Positions 33,603 through 43,756 are shown, numbered from the stretch's first letter. The stretch: DNA of 64,000 nucleotides from Salinimicrobium marinum (GCF_014651535.1 NZ_BMXB01000001.1:495470-559469); one strand, 5' to 3'. Numbers and translations: made by a program. The notes: a model not told the origin generated them from the letters alone.

Positions 33603-33632
33603 AGTCATTCCCGTGAAGACGGGAATCCATTT
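33603..33632. repeat. Short palindrome between etfB and etfA
   Basis: ATTCCCGT-GAAG-ACGGGAAT (about 33607-33626) is a perfect palindrome of the CATTCCCG...CGGGAAT type that is common between bacterial genes. It has no U-run on either side and may stabilise mRNA ends. Confidence 0.6.
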
Positions 33633-33744
33633 ATATTTTTTATTTTTCTAATAACTTTGGAAATCTCTCGCTTGAATTTCAATGCTTCAATTTCCCAATT
33701 CCAAAGAAATCACCCTGGAATTTCGTCATTTTTTAATTTAGTTA

Positions 33745-34491
33745 TTAAATAACCTTGGCTTCGTTGTGAAGCAGGTTGATCAACTCGTCAAGATTATCGG
33801 AATCAATCATTTTGATGTTTCCTTTAGGAGCCGGTTTTTCAAATTTCACAGCTTCAGTTTCTGGATTTGTTTCTACAGGCTGTATCACGTTAAGAGGCTT
33901 TTTACGTGCCTGCATGATCCCTCTCATGTTTGGGATACGAAGGTCGCTTTCCTGAACAATACCTTTTTGTCCTCCAATCACTAAAGGAAGGCTGGCTTTT
34001 AAAGTTTCCTTTCCTCCATCGATTTCGCGAATGACAGTAGCTTCATTTCCTTCTACTTCCAAATTAATACAGGTGTTTACGAAATTAGCGCCTATAAGAG
34101 CTGCAATCATTCCGGGAACCATTCCTCCATTATAGTCAATAGATTCACGGCCTGCAATTACAAGATCATAATTTCCATCCTGTACCACTTTGGCCAATTG
34201 TTTCGCTACATAGATCCCATCTGTTGCGGGAGTGTCAACCCTTATTGCAGTGTCGGCCCCAATAGCAAGTGCTTTTCTTAAAGTAGGTTCGGTTTCGGGT
34301 CCTCCCACGTTAACCACATCTACTGTGGCGCCTTGTTTTTCCTTAAACCACATTGCCCTTGTAAGACCAAATTCATCATTCGGATTTATGACGAACTGTA
34401 CTCCGTTTGTATCGAATTTTGTGTCTCCTTCAGAAAAATTAATTTTCGAAGTAGTGTCGGGAACGTGGCTAATGCACACTAATATTTTCAT
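33745..34491 (-). CDS. etfB: Electron transfer flavoprotein subunit beta
   Basis: This 248-residue subunit binds AMP and pairs with EtfA to pass electrons to the ETF:quinone oxidoreductase. Signatures are ILVCISHVPDTTSKINFSEG, VINPNDEFGLTRAMWFKEKQ, ALAIGADTAIRV, DLVIAGRESIDYNGGMVPGM and DSDNLDELINLLHNEAKVI. The gene is first in an etfBA operon and is divergent from pdhB, with 166 bases between starts. Confidence 0.95.
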   Translation of the reverse strand: MKILVCISHVPDTTSKINFSEGDTKFDTNGVQFVINPNDEFGLTRAMWFKEKQGATVDVVNVGGPETEPTLRKALAIGADTAIRVDTPATDGIYVAKQLAKVVQDGNYDLVIAGRESIDYNGGMVPGMIAALIGANFVNTCINLEVEGNEATVIREIDGGKETLKASLPLVIGGQKGIVQESDLRIPNMRGIMQARKKPLNVIQPVETNPETEAVKFEKPAPKGNIKMIDSDNLDELINLLHNEAKVI

Positions 34492-34657
34492 ATAATTGAA
34501 TTTTTTTGGTAAAACTTAAAATAATTGATTACGAAGATACATAATTTCAGATGAAATTTGCTATGCATGCATAAGAAATTTTTTATTCAGAAGTAGTCGT
34601 TTATCCTTAATTGAATTACTATTTTTGTCATTAATTTCACAAAATCATATACTCATA

Positions 34658-35635
34658 ATGAAGACTATCCAATTTAGGGAAGCAATAGCCCAGGCGATGA
34701 GCGAAGAAATGCGCAGGGATGAAACCATTTATTTAATGGGAGAAGAGGTTGCTGAATATAATGGTGCTTATAAAGCTTCTAAAGGAATGCTGGACGAATT
34801 TGGTCCGGACCGTGTAATTGACACACCTATTTCTGAACTGGGTTTCTCGGGGATTGGAGTTGGTAGTGCCATGAATGGTAATCGTCCTATAATTGAATTC
34901 ATGACGTTCAATTTCTCACTTGTGGGAATTGATCAGATAATAAATAACGCAGCCAAAATGCGCCAAATGAGTGGCGGCCAGTTCAATATTCCTATTGTTT
35001 TTCGTGGGCCAACTGCATCTGCTGGTCAGTTGGGTGCAACACACTCTCAGGCATTTGAAAGCTGGTATGCAAATACTCCGGGACTCAAAGTAATTGTTCC
35101 TTCAAACCCATACGATGCAAAAGGACTTTTAAAAGCTGCCATTCGTGATGACGATCCTGTGATTTTCATGGAAAGTGAGCAAATGTATGGTGATAAAGGA
35201 GAAGTGCCAGAAGAAGAATACGTGCTGCCTATCGGGAAAGCTGATATTAAAAGAGAAGGTACAGATGTTACTATTGTTTCCTTCGGAAAGATCATTAAAG
35301 AAGCATACAAGGCTGCAGATGAACTTGAAAAAGATGGAATCTCCTGTGAGATCATTGATTTACGAACCATACGACCAATGGATCATGAGACCATTCTGGA
35401 ATCTGTAAAGAAAACAAACCGTTTGGTGATTCTTGAAGAAGCATGGCCTTTTGGAAACGTGGCTACAGAGATCACTTACCAGGTTCAGGAAAAAGCATTT
35501 GATTTCCTTGATGCTCCAATAATAAAAATTAATACGGCCGATACTCCTGCACCATATTCTCCAGTACTATTGAAGGAATGGTTGCCAAATCATGAAGATG
35601 TGGTGAAAGCTGTTAAAAAGGTAATGTATAAATAA
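34658..35635 (+). CDS. pdhB: Pyruvate dehydrogenase E1 component, beta subunit
   Basis: The protein of about 325 residues has the transketolase pyrimidine-binding and C-terminal domains of E1 beta. It starts MKTIQFREAIAQAMSEEMRR, followed by LMGEEVAEYNGAYKASKGM, DTPISELGFSGIGVGSAMNG and FRGPTASAGQLGATHSQAFE. The start at 34658 matches this family start. E1 alpha and E2 are not adjacent, which is common in Flavobacteria. A branched-chain 2-oxoacid E1 beta is a less likely alternative. A terminator follows. Confidence 0.93.
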   Translation: MKTIQFREAIAQAMSEEMRRDETIYLMGEEVAEYNGAYKASKGMLDEFGPDRVIDTPISELGFSGIGVGSAMNGNRPIIEFMTFNFSLVGIDQIINNAAKMRQMSGGQFNIPIVFRGPTASAGQLGATHSQAFESWYANTPGLKVIVPSNPYDAKGLLKAAIRDDDPVIFMESEQMYGDKGEVPEEEYVLPIGKADIKREGTDVTIVSFGKIIKEAYKAADELEKDGISCEIIDLRTIRPMDHETILESVKKTNRLVILEEAWPFGNVATEITYQVQEKAFDFLDAPIIKINTADTPAPYSPVLLKEWLPNHEDVVKAVKKVMYK

Positions 35636-35686
35636 GCGGTACTAAAGAAATAAGGTACAGGCTTTAAATCATATTATTTTTCCTAG

Positions 35687-35716
35687 AAAACCCTTCCGGA
35701 TAGGAGGGGTTTTTTA
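35687..35716 (+). terminator. pdhB terminator
   Basis: AAAACCCTTCC (35687-35697) pairs with GGAGGGGTTTT (35703-35713) including one G-U pair, followed by T-rich sequence. Confidence 0.85.
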
Positions 35717-35849
35717 TTGGCATATGCTAAAACTGTCTTAAACTACCCCTGACTCTTTGATTTTCACCGCCCATAGCACCAATTTAATTTTTAAGAATGT
35801 GTATATTTGCCGCCCTTAATTCTGAATAAAATTTTCTAAATAGATAAAA

Positions 35850-36365
35850 ATGACTAAGACTTTTGATGTATTAATTGAGATTCCGAAAGGAAGCAGAAAT
35901 AAATATGAATACGATTTTGAGTTAAAAAAAGTAAGATATGACAGGATGATCTTTTCTTCTATGATGTATCCTGCAGATTATGGATTTATTCCCGAAACAC
36001 TTGCTTTAGACGGCGATCCTCTGGATGTGCTTGTACTGGTAACAGAGCCTACTTTTCCTGGTTGTGTAATGGAGGTAAAGCCAATTGGAGTATTCCACAT
36101 GGCCGATGAGAAAGGGCCTGATGAAAAGGTGATATGTGTGCCAATTTCAGATCCAATCTGGAACAAGCATAATGATCTAAAAGATGTGAACGGTCATCTT
36201 ATCAAAGAGATTGAGCATTTCTTCCAGGTATATAAAGATCTTGAACAAAAGAAAGTAGATGTTGAAGGTTGGGGTGATGTACAGGAAGCCAATACCATTA
36301 TAGAGCAGTGTATTGAGCGTTACAAAAATGATAACGGAAAAAAAGGGAATTTCGGAATTCAGTAA
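35850..36365 (+). CDS. ppa: Soluble inorganic pyrophosphatase (family I)
   Basis: This 171-residue enzyme hydrolyses pyrophosphate to phosphate in the cytoplasm. The family I signature is clear: FDVLIEIPKGSRNKYEYDFE, YPADYGFIPETLALDGDPLD with the DGDPLDVL metal-binding Asp residues, and FFQVYKDLEQKKVDVEGWGD. A strong terminator follows. The membrane pyrophosphatase gene lies about 1.1 kb downstream, so the same substrate can be hydrolysed with or without ion pumping. Confidence 0.95.
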   Translation: MTKTFDVLIEIPKGSRNKYEYDFELKKVRYDRMIFSSMMYPADYGFIPETLALDGDPLDVLVLVTEPTFPGCVMEVKPIGVFHMADEKGPDEKVICVPISDPIWNKHNDLKDVNGHLIKEIEHFFQVYKDLEQKKVDVEGWGDVQEANTIIEQCIERYKNDNGKKGNFGIQ

Positions 36366-36390
36366 ATTCCTTTGTAAATAAGGTGTGAAA

Positions 36391-36421
36391 GCAGCAATTT
36401 CTTAATTGCTGCTTTTTTTTT
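36391..36421 (+). terminator. ppa terminator
   Basis: GCAGCAATT (36391-36399) and AATTGCTGC (36404-36412) form a tight stem followed by nine T residues. Confidence 0.93.
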
Positions 36422-36621
36422 GCTTTTTTACTAAAACACCTTTTTATAACCTTCTGCAGTTAATATGAGTGTCAAAAAATAAATGGATTTCAAAAGGTCT
36501 TAAACCTTTCATAAACCACTCTGTAAAATCTGGAAATAATCGGTTATCATAAACTAAATCAGTATCTTGTAAGGTCTTCTTACTTTGTGAAGAACACGTA
36601 TAACTATAAAAAAGAAAAACT

Positions 36622-37029
36622 ATGAACATTACATTATTACAGGCCGAAAAAATCATTTCTGCGGCAAAGGAAAAAGCAAAAGATCTCAATACAAAAATGA
36701 ATATAGCGGTAGTAGATGCAGGAGCAAATTTAATTTCATTTCAACGAATGGACGGCGCCTGGTTAGGTTCTATTGACATTGCCATCAAAAAAGCAAAAAC
36801 AGCTCGATATTTCGATATGAATTCGGGTGAAATAGGAAACCTTTCGCAGCCCGGAGGTCCGTTGTTTAATATCGAGCATTCCAACAACGGATTGATTACT
36901 TTTCCCGGAGGTATTCCAATAACCAACGGAGCAGGAGAAATACTTGGTGCTGTAGGAGTAAGCGGAAGCACAGTAGATAATGATCATGCAGTGGCACAGG
37001 CCGGGGCAGATGCCATCAAGGGAATTTAA
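36622..37029 (+). CDS. GlcG/HbpS family heme-binding-like protein
   Basis: This 135-residue protein matches the GlcG/HbpS (DUF336) family: [70 protein letters not shown] and [20 protein letters not shown]. HbpS binds heme and is linked to redox sensing in Streptomyces, while GlcG is an orphan of the glycolate locus. No such partners are present here. It appears to be a single-gene unit ended by a strong terminator. Confidence 0.9.
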   Translation: MNITLLQAEKIISAAKEKAKDLNTKMNIAVVDAGANLISFQRMDGAWLGSIDIAIKKAKTARYFDMNSGEIGNLSQPGGPLFNIEHSNNGLITFPGGIPITNGAGEILGAVGVSGSTVDNDHAVAQAGADAIKGI

Positions 37030-37138
37030 GTAATTCATTTTTCGCTGTAATGGAATGCAGCTTTAGGAACAGGACGGCCTGAGGGTTAATTCATTTCGGG
37101 AAGTCAGAATTCATTTTACTACAGTTTTGAACAATATA

Positions 37139-37172
37139 AGTGCACGGAAAGATGGTTCCGTGCACTTTTTTT
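37139..37172 (+). terminator. Terminator after the GlcG-like gene
   Basis: AGTGCACGGAA (37139-37149) and TTCCGTGCACT (37156-37166) pair perfectly with a 6-base loop and a T-run. Confidence 0.93.
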
Positions 37173-37437
37173 GTTTTATGCTGCTCCAAATGCTAAATAA
37201 AAAAAAGGATGGATGTAGTTCTATCTGGTTAATTTCAATTCAAATCTGATTTTTAATAAAAAATATCCTAAGAACCAAATATGATCAATGTCACCTTTTG
37301 TTGATGAAATTCTCATGATTTAGGTTTATTATTGTTAAATAGTTAATATATGAAGTTGTTCGGAATGCATCAATTAAATATTTTGTATTATCGACTCTTT
37401 TCCTAACTTTAGCGAACTAACAATTTAACAAAAAATT

Positions 37438-39822
37438 ATGGAATCATTGATGATATGGATGCCTGCAGTCCTCGCTGTATTGGGGCTCATCTTTATGTGG
37501 GTAAAACGCTCATGGGTTTTAAAGCAGGATGCCGGAAGTGGAAAAATGGGAGATATTGCCTCTCATATTTATGAAGGCGCTTTGGCGTTCTTGAATGCCG
37601 AATATAAATTACTCACTTTTTTTGTAATAGGAGCGAGTATTGCCCTGGCAGCTATTTCCTTTATTGTTCCTACCACTCATATTTTAATAGTTGTAGCCTT
37701 TATCTTCGGTGCGGTTTTTTCAGCTTTTGCGGGGAATATCGGAATGAAGATCGCTACCCAAACCAACGTTCGTACCACCCAGGCTGCGAGAACCAGTCTG
37801 CCTAAAGCTTTAAAGGTTTCTTTTGGCGGTGGCACAGTAATGGGTCTTGGTGTTGCCGGACTGGCTGTACTTGGTTTAACCGGATTCTTTATCATCTTCT
37901 TCCACTATTTTATGGGCGGCGAGTGGACCAATGTTCATCAGATGACAATTGTTCTTGAAACTCTTGCAGGCTTCTCTTTGGGAGCCGAATCTATTGCGCT
38001 TTTTGCCCGTGTGGGAGGAGGTATTTATACCAAAGCTGCCGATGTTGGAGCCGACCTGGTAGGGAAAGTAGAAGCGGGGATCCCGGAAGACGATCCGCGG
38101 AACCCTGCTACAATTGCAGATAATGTAGGAGATAACGTGGGTGATGTTGCCGGGATGGGAGCAGATCTCTTCGGGAGTTATGTAGCCACTGTTTTAGCAG
38201 CCATGGTGCTGGGTAATTACGTGATCAATGATATGGGCGGAAATATTGTTTCTGAAGGTTTCGGCGGAATTGGTCCGGTGTTGCTTCCAATGGCTATCGC
38301 CGGAGTTGGAATCATTATTTCCATTATCGGAACCCTGCTGGTTAGTATCAAAAACAACGATGCCAAAGAAGCTGAAGTACAGGCGGCATTAAATAAAGGA
38401 AACTGGGCCTCTATTATTTTAGTGGCAATTTCATCTTTATTACTGGTAAGATGGATGCTTCCTGAAACCATGCAAATGGAATTCTTCGGGGAAGGCATAC
38501 AGCAAATATCTTCCTGGAGGGTATTCTATGCTACTTTAGTAGGTTTAGTGGTCGGAGGAGTGATCTCTGCTGTTACCGAACATTATACGGGACTAGGAAG
38601 AGGGCCGGTGCTTTCCATCGTACAGAAATCAAGTACGGGAGCCGGAACAAACATTATCGCGGGACTAGCAACCGGGATGATCTCCACATTTTCTTCTGTT
38701 TTATTGTTCGCAGTTGCCATCTGGGCTTCTTATGCGTTCGCAGGATTTTACGGGGTTGCACTGGCAGCATCGGCAATGATGGCCACCACAGCCATGCAAC
38801 TTGCCATTGATGCTTTTGGACCTATAGCCGATAATGCCGGTGGTATCGCCGAAATGAGTGAACTGCCTCCCGAAGTAAGGGAGCGTACAGATATCCTGGA
38901 TTCTGTTGGAAATACTACTGCGGCTACCGGAAAAGGTTTCGCCATTGCTTCCGCAGCTTTAACTTCTTTAGCGCTTTTTGCTGCTTACGTAACTTTCACA
39001 GGCATTGATGGGATCAATATTTTTAAAGCCCCGGTATTGGCAATGTTATTCATTGGGGGAATGGTGCCGGTGGTATTCTCTGCACTGGCAATGAATTCCG
39101 TTGGAAAAGCCGCTATGGAAATGGTATACGAGGTAAGACGACAGTTTCGGGAGATTCCCGGGATCATGGAAGGCACAGGAAAGCCGGAATACGATAAATG
39201 TGTGGAGATCTCTACCAAAGCCGCGCTTCGGGAAATGTTACTTCCGGGATTGCTAACGATTGGTTTCCCAATTGTAATTGTACTTGTGCCAATGGTCTTT
39301 GGTTATGAAAACAGGCTGATTGCAGAAATGCTTGGTGGATATATGGCCGGAGTAACCGTGAGTGGTGTACTGTGGGCTATTTTCCAGAACAATGCGGGTG
39401 GAGCATGGGACAACGCTAAGAAATCCTTTGAAGCCGGAGTAATGATCAATGGTGAAATGACCTACAAGGGATCTGATGCTCATAAAGCAGCAGTGACCGG
39501 GGACACGGTAGGAGATCCGTTTAAAGATACTTCAGGCCCGTCTATGAACATCCTAATCAAGCTCACCTGTTTGATCGGACTCGTAATTGCACCTATTCTA
39601 GGCCAGGATATGACTATTGCCGAAACTCCCGATATTGATGAGGTAACCATTAATACTGAAATTGAAACAGAACCTGTAGGCGTAATTACTTCAGAAGTAG
39701 ATGAAGTAGAAAAAGAAAGAATAATCACTTCTGAAGCTTCAGTAGAACCTCTAACTATTTCCGAAGAAAAAGTAGCCCTTGCTGAAATTTCTTCCGAAGT
39801 TAAACAGGTAAAAATGGAATAA
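37438..39822 (+). CDS. hppA: Membrane-bound (K+-dependent, probably Na+-pumping) pyrophosphatase
   Basis: This 794-residue polytopic protein couples pyrophosphate hydrolysis to ion export. It has the substrate motif [20 protein letters not shown] in near form ([16 protein letters not shown]), [20 protein letters not shown], and the C-terminal [20 protein letters not shown] and [19 protein letters not shown]. In [11 protein letters not shown] near residue 490 an Ala occupies the site that is Lys in K+-independent enzymes, so potassium dependence is expected. The sodium-pumping subfamily is usually of this type. After the last helix there is an unusual acidic tail of about 60 residues ([19 protein letters not shown]). 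A terminator follows. Confidence 0.95.
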   Translation: MESLMIWMPAVLAVLGLIFMWVKRSWVLKQDAGSGKMGDIASHIYEGALAFLNAEYKLLTFFVIGASIALAAISFIVPTTHILIVVAFIFGAVFSAFAGNIGMKIATQTNVRTTQAARTSLPKALKVSFGGGTVMGLGVAGLAVLGLTGFFIIFFHYFMGGEWTNVHQMTIVLETLAGFSLGAESIALFARVGGGIYTKAADVGADLVGKVEAGIPEDDPRNPATIADNVGDNVGDVAGMGADLFGSYVATVLAAMVLGNYVINDMGGNIVSEGFGGIGPVLLPMAIAGVGIIISIIGTLLVSIKNNDAKEAEVQAALNKGNWASIILVAISSLLLVRWMLPETMQMEFFGEGIQQISSWRVFYATLVGLVVGGVISAVTEHYTGLGRGPVLSIVQKSSTGAGTNIIAGLATGMISTFSSVLLFAVAIWASYAFAGFYGVALAASAMMATTAMQLAIDAFGPIADNAGGIAEMSELPPEVRERTDILDSVGNTTAATGKGFAIASAALTSLALFAAYVTFTGIDGINIFKAPVLAMLFIGGMVPVVFSALAMNSVGKAAMEMVYEVRRQFREIPGIMEGTGKPEYDKCVEISTKAALREMLLPGLLTIGFPIVIVLVPMVFGYENRLIAEMLGGYMAGVTVSGVLWAIFQNNAGGAWDNAKKSFEAGVMINGEMTYKGSDAHKAAVTGDTVGDPFKDTSGPSMNILIKLTCLIGLVIAPILGQDMTIAETPDIDEVTINTEIETEPVGVITSEVDEVEKERIITSEASVEPLTISEEKVALAEISSEVKQVKME

Positions 39823-39862
39823 ACAATAGAAATCAGCATTTTGGAAGTGCTAAAATAGTTTT

Positions 39863-39894
39863 AAAATCCCGGTCTTGCTGCCGGGATTTTTTTT
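39863..39894 (+). terminator. hppA terminator
   Basis: AAAATCCCGG (39863-39872) and CCGGGATTTT (39881-39890) pair, and the T-run extends to 39894. Confidence 0.93.
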
Positions 39895-39945
39895 ATTCCT
39901 TGTACCTTAGAGATCAAGCCAAAAAGCGGCGGCTAACCAATCACT

Positions 39946-40983
39946 ATGGCAAATATTTTCAGGAAATTAATTATAAGTATTACAGCTAAACAAAATGTAA
40001 GAATTGCAGCATATCGCAGCTACGGGACCAGAGACCACCTGTACCAGCTTGGAAGAGCGCTGGATGATGACAATCTCAAAATGGAGGAGGATCAGGGGTT
40101 TCGCAGAACGCTCGTTAACACTTACAAGCAATTTGATACAGATGAAATTGTAGGGGCAGAGGTCGCCCTGCAGCTGCCAAACGGAGCTGTGCTCACCACT
40201 ACTACTAATAAGGAGGGGTATTTCTTGTTTGATAAAACTACTTCCATTAATTTAGAGAAATATGCCAATGAAGAAGGCTGGGTGCCACTTTCGGCCTCAT
40301 TTATAGGGGAAGTGCCTAACAGCATTATTTCCTCCAATAATAAATTTGAAGCAGAGCTTCTTATTCCGCCGGTTACAGCAAAGTTGGGAGTGATTAGTGA
40401 CATAGACGACACGATTCTGGAAACCGGGGTTACCTCTTTTCTAAAATGGAGGGTGCTGCATAACTCATTGTTTAAAGATGCTCATAAGCGTATTTCTCTG
40501 GAAGGCTCTCCGGAATTCTATACCAGGTTGCATAAAGGAAAGGGAGGAAAGGAACAAAACCCAATGTTCTACCTTAGTAACAGTCCGTGGAATCTGTACC
40601 AGTATCTGCTTTTGTTCCTGGAGCTGAATGAATTTCCGAAAGGTCCTATTTTGTTACGGGATTTCCGGACTCCCTTCGATAAAACTTTAAAGCCTGAAAA
40701 ACCCCACAAACAAAAAGAGATTGTCAACATCCTGAAGACCTATCCTCATCTCAATTTTATCCTGATAGGAGACAGTGGGGAACACGATCCACGTATCTAC
40801 ACCGATATTGCCGTGCAATATCCTGACAGGATCTTGGCCATATACCTGAGAAGTGTGAAACACAAAAAAAGGATGCAGCGGGTAGAAAGTATCGTGGATG
40901 ATTTTAAAACAGTTCCGGTGATATCTGTAGAAACCTCCAAAGAAGCTGAAGAACACGCCAGGGAGCATGGATTTATTTCCTGA
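39946..40983 (+). CDS. App1-like phosphatidate phosphatase (DUF2183)
   Basis: This 345-residue protein has the App1/DUF2183 HAD-like domain. The first catalytic motif is GVISDIDDTILETGVTSFLK near residue 150 (DxDxT), followed by FYLSNSPWNLYQYL and the third-motif region ILIGDSGEHDPRIYTDIA. Yeast App1 dephosphorylates phosphatidic acid, and bacterial relatives are mostly untested. The N-terminal part (residues 1-145) looks beta-rich, including VLTTTTNKEGYFLFD, and resembles a carboxypeptidase-regulatory-like fold. No signal peptide is seen. It appears to be a single gene. Confidence 0.85.
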   Translation: MANIFRKLIISITAKQNVRIAAYRSYGTRDHLYQLGRALDDDNLKMEEDQGFRRTLVNTYKQFDTDEIVGAEVALQLPNGAVLTTTTNKEGYFLFDKTTSINLEKYANEEGWVPLSASFIGEVPNSIISSNNKFEAELLIPPVTAKLGVISDIDDTILETGVTSFLKWRVLHNSLFKDAHKRISLEGSPEFYTRLHKGKGGKEQNPMFYLSNSPWNLYQYLLLFLELNEFPKGPILLRDFRTPFDKTLKPEKPHKQKEIVNILKTYPHLNFILIGDSGEHDPRIYTDIAVQYPDRILAIYLRSVKHKKRMQRVESIVDDFKTVPVISVETSKEAEEHAREHGFIS

Positions 40984-40991
40984 AATTTCAT

Positions 40992-41790
40992 GGCTGTGAC
41001 GCTGAGCCGTCCTCTTGGGCAGATTAGTCGAAGCGCTTATGAAAACGAGAAAATCCTCACTCCTCCAGCACTTCGACTATTCCGTCTGCTACCGCATCCG
41101 GGCTCAGTGTGACATTGTGGAAACGAGAAAAATTTGTTTTGTCTCGTCAGTACAGAGGGAAAAAATCGATTTTCATTTTCCGTTGTATTTCGTACTTCTA
41201 ACCTTTTGATTACGGCTGTCACGCTGAGCCGCCCATTTTGGCGATTAGTCCAAGCGCTTATGAAAACGAAAAAATCCTCACTCCTCCAGCACTTCGACTA
41301 TTCCGTCTGCTACCGCATCCGGGCTCAGTGTGACATTGTCGGCACGAGATGGGTTTTTAGGTCTGTGAAATTTATTGTTTTGTCTCGTCCATAAATAGAG
41401 AAAATATCCAATTTTTTAATTTCGTCCTTCTAACTTTTTACTCATGATTGTCACGCTGAGCCTGCCCTTTTTTAGGGCAGATTAGTCGAAGCGCTTATGA
41501 AAACGAAATAATCCCGACTCCCCCAGCACTTCGACTATTTCGTCTGCTACCGCATCCGGCTCAGTGGGACATTGTCAGCACGAGATGGGTTTTTAGGTCC
41601 GTAAAATTTATTGTTTTTTCGTACTTCTAACCTTTTACTCACGATTGTCACGCTGAGCCTGCCTTTTTTTTAGGGCAGATTAGTCGAAGCACTTATGAAA
41701 ACGAGATAATCCTGACTCCTCCAGCACTCCGACTATTCCGTCTGCTACCGCATCCGGATTTAATGGGACATTGTGGAATCGAGAAAAAGT
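40992..41790. repeat. Four tandem palindromic repeat units of about 150-230 bases
   Basis: Units begin near 40992, 41215, 41446 and 41642. Each has the order GTCACGCTGAGCC, ATTAGTCGAAGCGCTTATGA, CTCCAGCACTTCGACTATT, CCGTCTGCTACCGCATCCGG and then CTCAGTGTGACATTGT or a close variant. The outer and inner pairs are inverted, so each unit can fold into one long hairpin. Units are separated by AT-rich spacers ending in CTTCTAACCTTTT. No protein is encoded. Short open frames here are repeat artefacts, since they recur in each copy. Confidence 0.9.
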
Positions 41791-41890
41791 GGAATTTGTA
41801 ATTTCCCCACCTCTGGAGGGGTTTCCGAAGGACGGGGTGGGTTTTCACAGCTCAATCACTAAAATTCTTCAGGCAGTTTTTCTGATTTCA

Positions 41891-42589
41891 TTAATTCCTT
41901 CGGGTAAAAGGCACAAAACGAACTGGAAACAAATTCTTCGTATTTATTTTCCCATCCTTTCTTTTTTCAACCAGCTGAAGTTGCTGCGTCGAGGAAATCG
42001 GTCCCACGGGAATGATCATTTTACCACCTGTTTTTAATTGTTCTATCAGTTTCGGAGGGATATTTTCGGGAGCTGCGGTTACTATAATAGCATCAAATGG
42101 AGCATGCTCTTCCCAGCCGTGGTAACCGTCACCAATTCTGAAATGAATATTCTCGTATCCCATTTCATTCAATTTGTTTCTGGCATTTTCAGCGAGATCT
42201 TCCACCGTTTCGATGGTATAGACTTTATCAACAATCTCTGCCAGCACCGCCGCCTGATAACCTGAACCTGTTCCTATTTCCAGCACTTTCATATCCGGAT
42301 TTGGTTCTATGGCCTGGGTCATATAGGCAACCATAAAAGGCTGGGAAATGGTTTGGCCGTTCCCGATTGGCAGGGGACGATCTTCATAAGCATGTTCTCT
42401 CATGGCCTCCGGAACCATTTTGTGACGTTCTACATTCCGCATGGCCTCCAAAGTAGCTTTATCTGAAATTCCTCGTGAAGCCAGATACTGACTCACCATT
42501 TGTTGCCGTTTTTGTTGGTATTTATCCTGATCTGTGGAGGGATAGAAAAAGAGCAGAATAAAACTCAAAATGAAGATGGATGTTTTCAT
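41891..42589 (-). CDS. pcm: Protein-L-isoaspartate O-methyltransferase
   Basis: This 232-residue SAM-dependent enzyme methylates isoaspartyl residues in damaged proteins so that they can be repaired. Motifs include AMRNVERHKMVPEAMREHAY, LPIGNGQTISQPFMVAYMTQ, the SAM motif LEIGTGSGYQAAVLAEIVDK and PFDAIIVTAAPENIPPKLIE. An N-terminal signal peptide-like segment (MKTSIFILSFILLFFYPSTD) suggests export to the periplasm, which is seen in some bacterial Pcm proteins. The gene is flanked on both sides by copies of the same palindromic repeat. Confidence 0.92.
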   Translation of the reverse strand: MKTSIFILSFILLFFYPSTDQDKYQQKRQQMVSQYLASRGISDKATLEAMRNVERHKMVPEAMREHAYEDRPLPIGNGQTISQPFMVAYMTQAIEPNPDMKVLEIGTGSGYQAAVLAEIVDKVYTIETVEDLAENARNKLNEMGYENIHFRIGDGYHGWEEHAPFDAIIVTAAPENIPPKLIEQLKTGGKMIIPVGPISSTQQLQLVEKRKDGKINTKNLFPVRFVPFTRRN

Positions 42590-42968
42590 GAGTTCTCTCT
42601 TTTATAATTGTAATTAAGATAAGAAAAAAAAGGCAATTGGATTTTTAGATGAGCGATCTGAGAAGTGAGATGGAATGTGAATTCCTTTTCGTCAATTAGT
42701 GGGTAAAATAATTAAGTTTCAATCCTTTCTTTTCGTCCCTTGTATTTGGTACTTCTAACCTTTTACTCACGATTGTCACGCTGAGCCGCCCATTTGGGCG
42801 ATTAGTCGAAGCGCTCAGTGGGACATCGTCGGTACGAGAAAAAGAGTTGTTTTGTGTTTGTAGCTTCCTCTTCTCCGGAGTGGAGGCGTAGGACGAGATG
42901 GGTTTTAGTTTATAGGTCGAGAATTATCCGATAAGATTATCTAAAATCTCATATCTCACATCTAAAAT
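42590..42968. other. Intergenic region with a fifth, internally deleted repeat copy
   Basis: Bases 42768-42843 repeat the outer parts of the 41 kb units (GATTGTCACGCTGAGCCGCC, GATTAGTCGAAGCGCTCAGT, GGGACATCGTCGGTACGAGA). The central block from the inner loop to CGCATCCGG is missing. The same CTTCTAACCTTTTACTCAC spacer precedes it. No gene is seen. Confidence 0.75.
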
Positions 42969-43586
42969 CTACTGAAAAAGCCCGTTTAATTCCCCGTCGA
43001 TTCTGGTAATGATATTTCCGAGGTCTTCAGGATTGTCCACGAAGTTGATGTTGTCAACATCAATAATGACCAAATTTCCTTTGTCGTAATTATGCACCCA
43101 GGCTTCGTATCTTTCGTTCAACCGACTTAAATAATCGATGGAAATAGAGTTTTCATATTCTCTTCCGCGTTTGTGGATCTGGGCCACTAGGTTAGGAATA
43201 CTGCTGCGTAGGTAAATCAAGAGATCGGGGCCAGCCACCACTCTTTCCATGAGTTCAAAAAGAGAGCTGTAGTTTTCAAAATCCCGATTGGTCATCAGGC
43301 CCATGGCGTGCAGGTTGGGAGCGAAAATATGCGCATCTTCATAAATGGTACGATCCTGAATAACAGATTTTCCACTTTCCCTAATATCCATGATCTGCCG
43401 GAAACGACTGTTCAGGAAATAGATCTGAAGATTAAAAGACCAGCGTTCCATTTTGTTGTAGAAATCTTCCAGATATGGATTTTCAAGTACATCTTCATAC
43501 TGGGCTTCCCAATCAAAATGTTTAGCTAGTAATTTCGTGAGTGTGGTCTTACCCGCACCAATATTTCCTGCAATAGCGACGTGCAT
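42969..43586 (-). CDS. Deoxynucleoside kinase
   Basis: This 205-residue kinase phosphorylates deoxynucleosides using ATP, for salvage. It has the P-loop AGNIGAGKTTLTKLLAKHFD, a substrate-binding NPYLEDFYNKMERWSFNLQI, the DRT variant of the DRS motif in SVIQDRTIYEDAHIFAPNLH, and the lid region VAQIHKRGREYENSISIDYL. It resembles the dGK/dAK/dCK type, but which base is accepted cannot be told. Together with the CNT transporter and thyA it gives a full route from imported deoxynucleosides. Confidence 0.9.
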   Translation of the reverse strand: MHVAIAGNIGAGKTTLTKLLAKHFDWEAQYEDVLENPYLEDFYNKMERWSFNLQIYFLNSRFRQIMDIRESGKSVIQDRTIYEDAHIFAPNLHAMGLMTNRDFENYSSLFELMERVVAGPDLLIYLRSSIPNLVAQIHKRGREYENSISIDYLSRLNERYEAWVHNYDKGNLVIIDVDNINFVDNPEDLGNIITRIDGELNGLFQ

Positions 43587-43756
43587 ATGTGTTGATCTTT
43601 TGGCTGTTAAATCTGGAGTGTGTGAAAAACTTCACGGCTGTAAATATAATGGAATTAACATCTGAAATAAAACAGTTTCAGGTAATTTATGGAATTTCAG
43701 AAGTATGCGTTCACAGCTGGAAATTCTTTTGCTTCAAAAGAAAACACGTAAAGGAT

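Noticed and set aside
36444-36689. Minus-strand open frame across the start of the GlcG-like gene
   Set aside because: It overlaps the promoter and start of a well-supported gene and has no family features.
41015-41394. Short open frames inside the 41 kb repeats
   Set aside because: They recur in each repeat copy with no start signal or codon bias and follow the palindromes.
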